Shown: positions 19,080 to 38,006, counted from the first letter of the stretch. The stretch is DNA of 64,000 bases from Cacajao melanocephalus (GCA_963573385.1 CAUYLG010061875.1:42802-106801); one strand, 5' to 3'. A program made the numbers and translations. Notes: generated from the sequence alone by a model not told the origin.

Positions 19080-19340
19080 TGGGCATTTATTGCTCAACAA
19101 ATATTTACCGAGTCGCTCCTCTGTGGCAGAAACTGCTGAGGTGCTGCGAATGCCGCGAATAAGAAAGACACTGCCCCTGCCCCTCTGGAGTTTGCACGGT
19201 TAGTGGGGGGAGGTAAACCATAAGACAGTAAAACGTAATCGAAGATAATTTCAGATGCTAGGCAGGAATTAAAACAGAAGTGATGGAGGTCGGGGGGTCA
19301 GATGGAGTGGTCGGGAAAAGCTGACCGCCTGGCAGATGGT
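19080..19340. mobile_element. L2-like fragment upstream of the promoter
   Basis: GCTCAACAAATATTTACCGA and CTGGAGTTTGCACGGTTAGTG fit the L2 pattern. Confidence 0.5.
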
Positions 19341-19503
19341 CCTTGAAGTCTCACAACAACCCTCAGAGGCAGTGGGCAGATGTCCGTTTTGCTGAGAAGG
19401 AGGCTGGCGTCCAGGAGTCGGGGCGGCATGGCCAAGTCCCAGACTCCTCACCCACCTTTCAGCCAGCCTGGGTGAACGGCCGCAGGCACCGTGTGGCCCT
19501 GGA

Positions 19504-19512
19504 TGATGAAAC
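19504..19512 (+). promoter_or_regulatory. GPT2: Candidate amino-acid response (CARE/NSRE-1-type) element
   Basis: TGATGAAAC is the exact nine-base core of the ASNS NSRE-1 element bound by ATF4-C/EBP dimers. GPT2 is a reported ATF4 target. The site lies about 750 bp upstream of the ATG. A nine-base match alone is weak evidence. Confidence 0.35.
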
Positions 19513-19775
19513 TCGGGGAGAAGACTGCACCATCTAGCATGCCGCTTCCTTGCAGGTGCTGGCACTGAGGGCGGAGGAGGGGCGGACGCGCCTCTGGGAG
19601 AGAGGCTGCAAACAGCTCTAGCTTCGCAGACCTGACCGAGAGCACGGCTACCGCCCGGCCCCTCCGGTCTCTCCCGCCCCTCAGCAGGGACAAAGAGCCC
19701 GCCCAGCCCTGGCCACGTTCGGCCAAGCTCTCCCGCCTCCTGTCCGGCCCCCGTCCGGCCCGGCGCGGGGCGTTG

Positions 19776-19788
19776 TGGGACTTGTAGT
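19776..19788 (-). promoter_or_regulatory. ZNF143/STAF-type promoter motif, antisense
   Basis: On the minus strand it reads ACTACAAGTCCCA, matching the ACTACAnnTCCCA core of the ZNF143 (SBS) promoter element typical of CpG-island promoters. Confidence 0.6.
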
Positions 19789-19789
19789 T

Positions 19790-19878
19790 CGCCTCGCTCT
19801 CCGCAACCTCTCCGTAGCGGCCAGGAGAACTACAGGACCCAGGAGGCAGCGCGCAGGCCCGGGGCGGCCCCGACGGCG
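19790..19878 (+). other. GPT2: Putative noncoding first exon of GPT2 (5' UTR)
   Basis: The coding start follows a strong acceptor at 20240, so an upstream 5'UTR exon must exist. The best donor nearby is GGCG|GTGGGT after 19878. The 5' edge is only a guess placed after the first ZNF143-like motif. Other donors in the island are possible. Confidence 0.3.
19829..19841 (+). promoter_or_regulatory. Second ZNF143-like motif, sense
   Basis: Reads ACTACAGGACCCA, which fits the looser ACTAYRNNNCCCR consensus. It lies 41 bp from the antisense motif, making an inverted pair. Confidence 0.45.
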
Positions 19879-20196
19879 GTGGGTGTGCGAGCGCAGGGGC
19901 CGGGCTGCAGGGGCACGGGGCGCTGGGATGCGGCTGCTGGCACCGAGGCCGGGGATCTGCTCCAGGCGCGCGAGCTAACCGGGCGCGGCGAGGGCCGGTC
20001 AGGGGCGAGAGGCACGTTGCATACGTGCCCTGGGCGCAGCCTTTGCGAAACGTGGTTGGGTGCGGGTTGGTGCTTTCAGCGGCGCGGTGAAGGGTCCCGG
20101 TCGCCGGGGGATGGGCAGCAGCGCCAGAGCCAGGCTGGCACCGCTCACTGAAAGAGCCCTTGGCTGGGCTTGTATGGGAGGCAACTGCCCACCTAG

Positions 20197-23310
<3,114 letters not shown>

Positions 23311-23311
23311 C

Positions 23312-23914
<603 letters not shown>

Positions 23915-23939
23915 CTTTTTCTTGTGTAATTATTATTAA

Positions 23940-24194
<255 letters not shown>

Positions 24195-24195
24195 T

Positions 24196-24494
24196 AATTT
24201 TTCTTTTTTAAGAGACAGGGTCTCACTCTTTCTCCTAGGCTGGACTGCAGTGGCGCAGTCATAGCTCACTGTAACCTCAAATTCTTGAGCTCAGGCAATC
24301 CTCCTGCCGCGGCCTCTTCAGAAGCTAGGACTTCAGGCGTGTGCTGCCATGCTGGCTACTTTTCTGTTTTTGTAGAGATGGGATCTTGCTTACGTTGTCC
24401 CAGCTGGTCTCAAACTGCTAGCCTTGGGCGATCCTCCCACCTCAGCCTCCCAAAGTGCCAGAATTACTTGTGTGTGAGCCACAGTGCCTGGCCT
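24196..24494 (-). mobile_element. Alu (J-type)
   Basis: Both arms present, heavily diverged. Confidence 0.88.
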
Positions 24495-25559
24495 AGATTC
24501 TACTTTAAAATTTGTAGTGCAGGCTTCCAATAGGATGAACCCTTCACCTACCCAGCCTTTCCAAGTCAGTCACCACACATGTCCTGGGCTCTGCCTTTGT
24601 GTGCTACGGGCCTCAGGCAAGTCATTTATTTACCCTTTGCAAAATGAGGCCAGTTTATTTCTCTGAAAGACTAGTTTGAAATGTTAGTGATAAAATAATA
24701 CACACACAGAAAAATAAAATATAAAGAGATGTTAGTGATAATGCTTTGAACAGCTGTGAAGCTAATTAGAACTGCCAGGTCTTGGTTCTCAAGCTGATGA
24801 GAATGGCCTGGGGATAAGAAGTGCTGAGGGTCTTGTCTTTCCTATCTCCTGAGGCTCTGCGTCTGGGAAGTGCTCGGTGGGGCTTGCTTTTTCCTCCCGG
24901 GCCTTTGCCTTCCTGTTTGGAGTTAGGAGTTTATCCTTTCACCCCTGCTTCTGCCTTGCGAATCTAAGCTTCTATAGTTGACCATCCCACAGACGCCCAG
25001 AGTTCGTGGGCCTGCACCCAGCCTGCCCTGCCTCGGTGATCAGATAGCTCAGCCTTGGGGTCTCTCGCCTGTGCTCTCAGCCACAGACGGTGTAGCTACA
25101 GCTCCAGTTTCTTCTGGCTTCACCTGTCTTTCTGTTTTGGGACCAGATCTTGTGCTGAGCCTCAGCTGTTAAATGGACCTGTTTCTGGGACCATGGGGTC
25201 TAGTTGGCATTTGTCTCTGGGGCCTCTTGCTAGAGCTGTCTGTAGGACTTTCTGCCCATCCCAGCCCCAGTCAGTGCCCTTTTTGGGGTCAGGAGCCCAG
25301 GGGCACTCTCACATCATGCTCCCAGGCCTGGGGCCAGCAAGTCCTCTCTCCCATGCCCTGCCCTTCTCCTTCCGCATACCCTCTTCTTATTCTTCACCGC
25401 CTAGACTCTGGAGGGTTGCTGTCTCATCTGTGCTGCTCATGGCTGTCACTGGGGCATGGGTGACCAATATTTGTTGAATGGGAGGAAAGTTCTCTGCCAG
25501 CCTTTCCGCCCACAGGCCATGTGAAGTGACCAGAGGCATCCCTTGCATAAGGAAATGGC
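24495..25559. other. GPT2: Intron 2 unique sequence
   Basis: About 1 kb without a recognised repeat. Short C/T-rich runs and overlapping small frames only. Confidence 0.5.
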
Positions 25560-25819
25560 CTTGTGCCTGTTTTTTCTCTCTATTTTTATTGAGGGGGAGA
25601 CAAATATAGTTGACAAGGAAAAATTGTATATATTCAAGGGACACATTGTGATGGTTTGATATTTATATACATTGTATTTGTAATATGACATGGAACTGAT
25701 TACCACGGTCAATTATTAATACTCCATCCTTTACCACACATAGTCACCGTCTTCTGTGTGTGTGTGGTGAGGACACTTAAGTCCTGTTCTCAGCAAATTT
25801 CAAGTAAAAAATACAGTGT

Positions 25820-26090
25820 TTTTTGAGACAGAGTTTTACTCTGGTTGCCCAGGCTGGAGTGTAATGGCATGATCTCCACCCCCATGGTTCAAGGGATTCT
25901 CCTGCTTCAGCCTCCCGAGTAGCTGGGATTACAGGCATGTGCCACCACACCCAGTTAATTTTGTATTATAAGTAGAGACGGGGTTTCTCCATGTTGGTCA
26001 GGCTGGTCTTGAACTCCCAACCTCAGGTGATTTGCCCGCCTTGCCTTCCCAAAGTGCTGGGATTACAGGTGTAAGACACTGCACCTGGCC
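25820..26090 (-). mobile_element. Alu
   Basis: Both arms, short T tract. Confidence 0.9.
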
Positions 26091-26173
26091 AAAAATAGTT
26101 TTATTAACTATAGTCACCATCCTGTACATTAGATCCTCAGGTCTTATTCATCTTTTTAAAAATTATTTTTTAA

Positions 26174-26503
<330 letters not shown>

Positions 26504-26560
26504 GTTAGGTGTATTAATTATGGGGTACACCAGACGTTTTGGTACAGGCATGTAGTGTGT

Positions 26561-26639
26561 AATAATTCCATCAAGGTAGAGTTCAAGATGAGATGTGGGA
26601 AAAAAAATAAGTAAAAAAAAAAATAATCCCATCAAGGTA
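26561..26639 (+). mobile_element. 43-bp poly(A) micro-insertion with 18-bp target-site duplication
   Basis: AATAATTCCATCAAGGTA at 26561 recurs with one change at 26622. Between them are about 21 bp of unrelated sequence and an A-rich tail. Confidence 0.75.
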
Positions 26640-27049
26640 AATGAGGTATCCATCCCCTCCAGCATTTATCCTTTGTCTTACAAACAATCGAATCATGCTC
26701 TTTTAGTTATTTTAAAATGTGCAATTAAATTATTATTGACTATAGTTACCCTGCTGTGCTGTCAAATACTAGATCATTCTCTCTACTTTTTGGTACCCAT
26801 TAACCATCCCCACTTCCCCCTACCTACCACCACTGCGCTTAACAGACTCTGGGAACCATCCTTCTACTCTCCATCTTCATGAGTTCAGTTTTTTAAAATT
26901 TTTAGCTCCCATAAATAAGTGAGAACATGCAAAATACGTCATCTTATGACTGAAAGTTTGTACCCTTTGATCAACCTTGCTGCATTTCCACTCCTACCAC
27001 CCCACCGCTGGCATCTACCACCTCTGCTTTTATTAGTTCAATGTATATG

Positions 27050-27245
27050 TATTTTTTGAAACAGAGTTTCGCTCTTGTTGCCCGGGCTGGAGTGCAATGG
27101 CGCGATCCTGGCTCACTGCAACCTCGCCTCCCAGGTCCTCAGCCTCCAGAGTAGCTGGGATTACAGGCATGCACCACCATGCCCAGCTAATTTTGTAATT
27201 TTAGTAGAGATGGGGTTTCTCCATGTTAGTCAGACTGGTCTCAAG
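27050..27245 (-). mobile_element. Alu, truncated
   Basis: Right arm and part of the left; stops at GTCAGACTGGTCTCAA. Confidence 0.85.
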
Positions 27246-27409
27246 ATCAACTTTTTTAGATTTGTTTAACTTTTTTAGATTTCACATATAAGTGAGATTA
27301 TACAGTGTTTGTCTTTCTGTGTCTGGCTTATTTCACGTCACATAGTGTCCTCCAGGTTCATCCATATTGTTGCAAATGGCGGGATTTTCTTTTTTATTTA
27401 TTATTTTTA

Positions 27410-27542
27410 TTTTTATTTATTTTTTTAAAAGACGGGGTTTCACCATGTTGGTCAGGCTGGTCTTGAACTCCCGACCTCAGGTGATTCACCCACCTTGGCT
27501 TCCAAAGTGCTTGGATTACAGGCATGAGCCACCGCGCCCGGC
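27410..27542 (-). mobile_element. Left-arm-only Alu
   Basis: Poly-T start goes straight to AAAGACGGGGTTTCACCATG. Has the variant CCAAAGTGCTTGGATTACAG. Confidence 0.85.
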
Positions 27543-27821
27543 TTTTTTTTTTTTTTAATGGCTGAATAATAGTCCATTGTATCATATCTTTATCCGTTCA
27601 CCTGTTGACAGACACTTAGGTTGGTTCCATATCTTGGCTCTTGGGAATAGTGCTGCAGTAAACAAGGGAGTGCAGACAGCTCTTCAAGATACTTATTTCC
27701 TTCAGATCTGTACCCAGCAGTGGGATTGCTGGATCCTAGGGTAGTTCTATTTTTAATTTTTTGAGGAACCTCCAAACTGTTTTCCATAATGGAAATGGAA
27801 ATTGTTGGGAATGGAAATTGG

Positions 27822-28100
27822 TATGTATTCGCTAAATCCAAGGATGCTCGAGTCCCTGATGTAAATGGTGTAGTGTTTGCATATGACCTATGCACATCCT
27901 CCTGTATACTTTAAATCATCTCTACAGCCTCTATAGATTACTTATAATATGTAGTACATACTGTGTACATAATTGTTCTACTCTATTTTTTAGGGAACAA
28001 TGACAAGAAACGTCTGTGTTAAGTACAGGTGCAGGGTTTTTTCCTGGGTATTTTTGACCCGCGGTTGGTTGAGTCCATGGATGCGGAGGCTGACGGCATT
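27822..28100. mobile_element. Tigger-family DNA transposon fragment
   Basis: GGATGCTCGAGTCCCTGATG, then TACTTTAAATCATCTCTA, then TTTTTGACCCGCGGTTGGTT: the order typical of Tigger/MER-type elements. Confidence 0.65.
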
Positions 28101-29540
28101 CCCTTCCAAGGGCCGCCTTTTTGTTGATTGTTTCTTTTGCTGTGCCTTGTACTTGTTAGAATCATCCATCCGCTTGTGACCCTCATGCTGGTGTGGGGCC
28201 TGTGGGCTGGGGAGGACAATTTTTTCTTCTCCCTGCTACCACCCTCTGAAATATGCCATCCCCAGAGCTCAGGGTGGTCGGGGGGTGTAGCCTCCCCTGA
28301 TCCCTGCTTGAGCCAAAGTGGCCGGAAGGGAGCCTTCCCTGGGAAGGACCTTCCCTCCGTGCTGCACAAGGGAGGCGGGTGTATGCAGGTGGATTCAAAG
28401 ATGGCTCTGGAATGCTGTGAGAGGAATCAGGATGCTGTGGCTTGTTAGTCCTTCTGAGCTGGCAGGGCCCTGAGGGCAGGCTGGGCATGAGGTTCCCATG
28501 GGTGCTGTGCCTGTGGGCCCTGGACCAGTCACTGTGAGAGTCCCTATGGGGAGTCTACCCCGGGCTCTTGGTATTTCCCGCCCCATGTAGATCTTGAGTG
28601 CCCAGATGCAGGAGTATGCTCAGAACAGTCTCCTCTGCATGGTGGTCCTTGGGTGGGATGGTTTCTTTGCCCATTCAGGGCAGCCAGTGTCCTGATCCCC
28701 AGCTCATCCATCATGGCAAAGTGTCCGGGGTCTGCAGGCACCAAGACCCAAGAATGGAGATGCTGCATTCCCAGGCTCCCCAGTGGCAGGCCCTAAATTG
28801 GTTGAGCAGTGCAGGGGAGGGCATGGGAAAGGAGCATTCAGGGCTCTGTTCCAGGTGTTATTCTCTCACTGTGTTGGGCTGGCCCAGGGCCCACAGCTGT
28901 GTGTTGGTTCCTGGGCCTCACAACTGTGACAGATTTATTCCTATGAAGAATGGGCTGTATCCACACCCCAGAAATCTCCTGGGTTCAGCAAGCTAGGCCT
29001 GGGGGCTGCAGCAATTCAGTCAGGCTCAGCGAGGGCCCTATGCCAGGAACCCAGGCCAGTGCCAAGGGGTGGATTGGGCCTGCCCCTTTGCACACAGAGG
29101 CTTGGGTAACTGCCCACACCCTCAGCCTTCTGGGCTCCTGCCTGTGGGATGAGCGTGGGGGCTGCACACCTGTGACTGGAGGCTCTCCAGAGTGCCTGCT
29201 CCCCACCCCAGCCTACTCTCATGCAGTGGGCAGTGCTGCCCTGGCCTTGGCTGTCCAGACATAGTAGCTGCATCTGGATGCCACTGGGAATCTTTATGCA
29301 TGTTGGCGAGACACTGAAGAACTCAGTGGACGGGACACAAGGGGCTTAGAGGGCCCCTTCTCCCAGAAACATAGCTTGTGGGACTTATGCCCTGCTTACG
29401 AAGGTCCAGAGCCACTTCTGGGGCATCTTCCTCAGTCCCCAATGCCTCCTCAGTTAGGGCTTAGGGATGGCACACTAGGGCCAGAAAAGCTGCTTTTGAC
29501 TCTCAAGCCCACTGGTTTGCTACTGTTTTAAAGAGACAGG
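28101..29540. other. GPT2: GC-rich, Alu-free block in intron 2
   Basis: About 1.4 kb of GC-rich sequence amid repeats. Open frames occur on both strands but none is recognisable. It could be an LTR I do not recognise. Confidence 0.4.
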
Positions 29541-29542
29541 GT

Positions 29543-29891
29543 CAGGCCAGGTGTGGTGGTTCACACCTATAATCCCAGCCTTGGGGAAGCTGAGGCTGGC
29601 AGATCACTTGAGCTTAGGAGTTTGAGACCAGCCTTGGAAACATGGTGAAACCCCATGTTTCCATTAAAATACAAAATACAGAAAAAAAAAAAAAGTCTCC
29701 ATTAAAAATACAAAAATTAGCCAGACATGGTGATGCCTGCCTGTAGTCCCAGCCACACGGGAGGCTGAGGCATGAGATCACTTGAACCCAGGAGGTGGAG
29801 GTTGAGGTTGCAGTGACCAAGATCACACCACTGCACTCTAGCCTGGGCAACAAAGGGAAACCCTCTCTCAAAAAAAAAAAAAAAAAAAAAA
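29543..29891 (+). mobile_element. Alu with internal A-rich duplication
   Basis: Two arms; the middle TCCATTAAAA segment is doubled around an A13 run. A22 tail. Confidence 0.88.
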
Positions 29892-30173
29892 GACAGGGTC
29901 TCACTCTGATGCCCAGGCTGGAATGTAGTGACACGATCATAGCTCACTGAAACCTTGAACTCCTGGGCTCAAGTGATACTTTCACTTCAGTCTCCCCATA
30001 GCTGGGGCTACAGGCATGTGCCACCATGCCTGGCTACTTTCAATTTTTTGTAGAAATGAGGTCTTGATGTGTTGCCCAGGCTGTTGTTGAACTCCTGGCC
30101 ACAAGGGATCTTCCTGCCTTTGCCTCCCAAAGTGCTGGAATTACAGATGTGAGTCACCATGTCCCGTCACTGT
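29892..30173 (-). mobile_element. Alu (J-type)
   Basis: Begins GACAGGGTCTCACTCTG directly after the previous A tail, with no poly-T of its own. Confidence 0.88.
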
Positions 30174-30223
30174 TTTTTACTTAAGGTGTATATGACTAAT
30201 TCTATAAAGGCCATGTCTTCTAA

Positions 30224-30530
<307 letters not shown>

Positions 30531-30539
30531 CTTAAAGTT

Positions 30540-31560
30540 GCTTTTATTCACACATTGCCTGAAAAGGAGAAAAGACAAGTGTCACAAGCACAGAGTTACA
30601 TCTGTAAAATTTGTATTTGGAGTACCTTTGGGGAAGGGGCAGCTGGAGACAGGACAATGGCCAGGCCCTCCCACCCGGGCCGTGGCCACCACCTTGCAGA
30701 GCTCATTTTTCCTCCCACTGTGACTGGCAACCTTGTTCCTGGACTGGCTTTTGTAAGATGATATTCGTACTTTGCCCAGGGCTTTCACTGTTTGTCTCAG
30801 GTAATCCTCTCAGCTGCCCTGGGAAGTCCTTGAACTGTTGTTGACTGCAGTTCTTCCAGTGGCTAATTCTGGATTTGTCAGGGAAATGTGCAGGATTTCC
30901 ATGTTTTGAGGTCCCTGTAATTTTCTATGTCAAACTCTGCTTTTACTTTTGCAGCAGCTGGGATATCCTTCCGTCACCTCCTCAGTGACATCTCAGGGGT
31001 CTTGGAGTTCTCTCTGTGATCTCTCTTCTGTGCTACACACGTTGCTCAGGCAGTGGCCTCAATTTTGCTCTTCAATCAGTCTTTTTTATCCCTGATGCTT
31101 TTTTTAAAAAATGTGAAAATCAGCCCACATTTTTCATTCTGCAAAGCGCAGGTTGCAAGAGAATGACCCTGAGGATTCCCTGCTGATCCGTATCTTCCGG
31201 TGGGGAGGGTGTCCTCAGTGTCCCTGGCCATTAACTTAGTAGGCCATCGAGGTAAAGCTGCACCTGGGGCAGGGTGCAGGGGAGTCTGAGACCCTGTGTC
31301 CCTGACATTTGGCATGATCTACTGCTGGCCCCTGCCTCCCTCCCACACATCAGGCCTGGAGCTGCCTTTCAGACTTCCCTGTGTGGTGGCAGTCAGGCCA
31401 TGGAGCAGCAGCTGTTCAGGATCCTTGGGCAGCCAGGAAAGCTCTTCCAGCCCTTCCGGAAAGTGGGAGGCAGAGGAGGAGCATTGTGGTTAAGAAAAGT
31501 GAACTTGAAATCCGGCTTCCTGTGCTTATAGTCAACCACAGCACTTAACATTAATCAGTT
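30540..31560. other. GPT2: Intron 2 unique sequence
   Basis: No recognised repeat or gene in about 1 kb. Confidence 0.5.
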
Positions 31561-31565
31561 ATGTG

Positions 31566-31740
31566 GCTGGGCCCGGTGGCTCACCCCTGTAATTCCAACA
31601 CTTCGGGAGGCCAAGGCAGAGGAACGCCTGAGCCCAGAAGGTCAGGGCTGCAGTGAATCATGATCACACCACTGCACTCCAGCCTGAGTGACAGAGTGAG
31701 AACCTATTTCTACAAAATAGTAATAGTAAGTAATAAATAA
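31566..31740 (+). mobile_element. Alu, internally deleted
   Basis: Left start joined to right arm end. Confidence 0.82.
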
Positions 31741-31749
31741 AATTATGTT

Positions 31750-32045
31750 GGCCGGGTGTGATGGCTCACGCCTATAATCTCAGCACTTTGGGAGGCCAGG
31801 GTGGATGGATTACATGAGGCTAGGAGTTGGAGACCAGCCTAGCCAACATGGTGAAATTCTGTCTCTACTAAAAATATAAAAATTAGCCAGGTGTGATGCA
31901 CATCTGTAATCCCAGCTACTCAGGAGGGTGAAGCATGAGAATCGTTTGAACCGGGAGGCAGAGGTTGCAGTGAGCCAAGATGGTGCCACTGTACTCCAGC
32001 CTGGGCGACAGAACAAGACTCTGTCTCAAAAAATAAAATAAAATT
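31750..32045 (+). mobile_element. Alu
   Basis: Complete; tail of AAAAT units. Confidence 0.92.
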
Positions 32046-32351
<306 letters not shown>

Positions 32352-32490
32352 TATATGGCCTTGACCAAGTTTTCCAGGCTTTTAGAGTCTTGATCTCCTC
32401 ATCTGTCAAATGGGATTAATAATAATTCTTCCTCATGGGGTGGCTGTGAAGGTTAAACGAGACCAGGCATGTCAGATGTCTGACACTAAG
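32352..32490. mobile_element. MIR
   Basis: CTTGATCTCCTCATCTGTCA and the following AATGGGATTAATAATAATTC phrase are the MIR core. Confidence 0.65.
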
Positions 32491-32584
32491 TCAGATACTT
32501 GGTAAGGCTCAAAATAGGGCTGTTTATTAATATCCTGCAGGAACCCTGCCTGGCCTCTGGAATCCAGGGTCTAAGAGTTTCTAA

Positions 32585-33400
<816 letters not shown>

Positions 33401-33401
33401 T

Positions 33402-33738
33402 TGTTTTATTTAGTTTTTTGTTTGTTTGTTTGTTTCTTTTTGAGATGGAGTCTCTTTCTGTTGCCCAGGCTGGAGTGCAGTGGCATGTTCTCAGCTTACA
33501 GCAATCTCCACCTCCTGGGTTCATGCAGTTTTCCTGCCTCAGCCTCCCAAGTCGCTGCAATTACAGCCATGCACAACCACGCCTGGCTAATTTTTGTATT
33601 TTTGGTAGAGACACAGTTTTATCTTGTTGGCCAGGCTCTTCTCAAACTACTGACCTCAAGCAATCTGCCTGCCTTGGCCTCTCAAAGTGCTAGGATTACA
33701 GGTGTGAGCCACCATGCCCAGCCTGTTTTATTTAGTTT
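33402..33738 (-). mobile_element. Alu with 15-bp target-site duplication
   Basis: TGTTTTATTTAGTTT at 33402-33416 and again at 33724-33738 flank the element. Confidence 0.94.
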
Positions 33739-33744
33739 CAATTT

Positions 33745-34029
33745 TTTAATTATTATTATTTTTTTAGAGCCAGGGTCTTGCTCTGTTGCCCAGGCTGGAA
33801 TGCAGTTGAAACGATCACAGCTCTCTATAACCTCAAACTCCTGGGCTGAAGCAATCCTCCTGCCTCAGCCTCTTGAGTATGTGGGACTATAGGTGTGTGC
33901 CACCACACCCGGCTAATTTTTAAAATTTTTGGTAGACACAGGGTCTCGCTGTGTTCCCCAGGCTGGTCTCAAACTCCTGGGCTCAAGCAATCCTTTCCTG
34001 CCTCAACCTCCTGAGCCACTGGGATTGAG
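33745..34029 (-). mobile_element. Alu (J-type), 5' end missing
   Basis: Runs to CTGAGCCACTGGGATTGAGG and then stops. The younger Alu above inserted at its tail. Confidence 0.88.
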
Positions 34030-34156
34030 GCCCATTTTGAATCAAAATATGGTGCTGTGCGTGGTTAAGGTTCATGGGCTGGGGTCATCAGGGAAGTTGA
34101 GCCCCGTGAACCCCAATTCCCTGTTCCCTGCCTTCCTCTCTGGGGCAGAGGGCTAG

Positions 34157-34191
34157 GAGGGGCTGGGAGGGTTTGGGAGGGCCTGGGAGGG
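34157..34191 (+). repeat. G-rich short tandem repeat, G-quadruplex candidate
   Basis: Three 10-bp units of the form nnTGGGAGGG in a row give six GGG runs. Confidence 0.85.
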
Positions 34192-34199
34192 CTCAGCCC

Positions 34200-35440
34200 A
34201 CAGCCCCTGAGGGAGTTGTCACAGGGCAGTGAGAGAGAGGAGCTGAGGCTGGCCCTGGTCTGGGGGGCGCCTACTGTGTCTCCCTCCCACTGCCTCTGCT
34301 GCTGACCTTCGGAGCAGGCCCATGGCCATGGATGTTAGAGTCCCCATGCTGGGCCCAGGAGGGGGAAACGAATCAGATCACGCAGTGGCTCTGCCAGGGA
34401 AACGAGGTGGGAGGAGGCCAGAGGGCCCTGACTGCCCTGGAGCTTTAGCATTGGAGGGGAGGGCCAAGCGAGAGTGGCCTCTCAGTAGAGGTCCCTGCAC
34501 AGGCCTGGGCTCAGGTTGTGGCAGGCTCCAGGAGAGGCCTCACTCTGCCTTACTTGCTGGAGATGTGTTCCCAGGTCCAGCCCTGCCACTGTACATGGCA
34601 GGCCCAGCCTCCCCAGCCTGGTGCCAGCTGCCTCCAGCCTTCACATGTCTCCTCTGAGTCCTCCCCAAGCTGAGTCCTCCCCAAGCTCCCACAAGCTGAG
34701 ACCTGCGCAGGTGCCCCTGGGAGGTGGACAGGCAGCTCACTGCCCATTGTGCAGATGAAGAGAAGCCAGGCTCCATGAACCCAGGCACTTGCTGGTCACC
34801 CGGCTGGTATCAGAGCCACGAGCCCTGACCCCCTCAGTGCACCTGGCTCCACTCCTCCATGCCAGCCTCAACTTGCCGGGCGAGATGGGGTTACTGGCAC
34901 TTTTGTACACGTTTTCTTGCTAATTCTCTTAATTTGTGGGTTTGGGGTGATGTTCTCTGTTACAGCGCAGAGAAAGCTGGCCCAGTTTTCATCTGGGGAG
35001 GAAAGAGGGTGATGAGCATTGGGTGAGTTCAGTGCCCCCCTAGGGCATTGGGGGAGTTCAGGCTGGAAGTAGGAGGGTCTGCAGCCCTGCGCCACCTGCC
35101 CTCTGCTCTGCAGACCCCTGATTGTGCCTTGGATGCGTGAGCCCGCTGTCCCTAGTGGAAGAGCTTTGGCCAGGGGCTAAGTAGCAGCCTCACTCTGATC
35201 GTTGGCTCCTCTTCTAGCAGCCCAGGTCATAGTACATACCAACTCTCAGCTTCTCCTCTTCTGCTGCGGAAATCCCAGCATCCTCCCCCCTGTCCCCAAG
35301 CTCCCACAGGCTGAGTCCTCACAGAGCGGTTTGTGGCAGCCCCGTCCCTGGGAGCTGTCGTCTTCCAGTGGCTTCTGTGTCCCTCCCGGAGCTCTGGGAG
35401 TGGGGCTGCTGGGAGCCCAGCCTGTGCCTTGTTCCCCCAG
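34200..35440. other. GPT2: Intron 3 unique GC-rich sequence
   Basis: No repeat recognised. The phrase CCCAAGCTGAGTCCTCC occurs twice in tandem near 34664. Confidence 0.5.
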
Positions 35441-35549
35441 GTGATGGCACTGTGCACCTACCCAAACCTTCTGGACAGCCCCAGCTTCCCAGAAGATGCT
35501 AAGAAACGAGCCCGGCGGATCCTGCAGGCTTGTGGAGGGAACAGCCTGG
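35441..35549 (+). CDS. GPT2: GPT2 coding exon 3
   Basis: Encodes residues 112-147 and the first base of Gly148 ([20 protein letters not shown]...). The acceptor is GTTCCCCCAG and the donor GTGAGG. It ends in phase 1 and joins the GA of the next exon to make Gly148. This is helical N-terminal sequence leading into the aminotransferase fold. Confidence 0.97.
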
Positions 35550-37683
<2,134 letters not shown>

Positions 37684-37721
37684 TTATTTCTCACCAGGGC
37701 TTCATTTTTGTTTCTCTGTTT

Positions 37722-38006
37722 TCTAAAAGAGGGAGTCTTGCTTGGTCACCCAGGCTGGAATGCAGTGGTGCGATCATAGCTCACTGTAACCTTGACCTCC
37801 TAGGCTCAAGCAATCCTCCTTCATCAGCCTCCCGAATAGCTGGGACTACAGGCACATACCACCACACTCGGCCAATTTTTAAATTTTTTGTAGACATGGG
37901 TCTCACAATTGTGCAGTCTGCTCTTGAACTCCTGGGCTCAAGCAATCATCTTGCCTCAGCCTCCAGAGTAGCTGAGATTACAGGCATGAGCCACCACACC
38001 CAGCAA
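37722..38006 (-). mobile_element. Alu (J-type)
   Basis: Both arms, opposite to the Alu 40 bp upstream. Confidence 0.88.
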
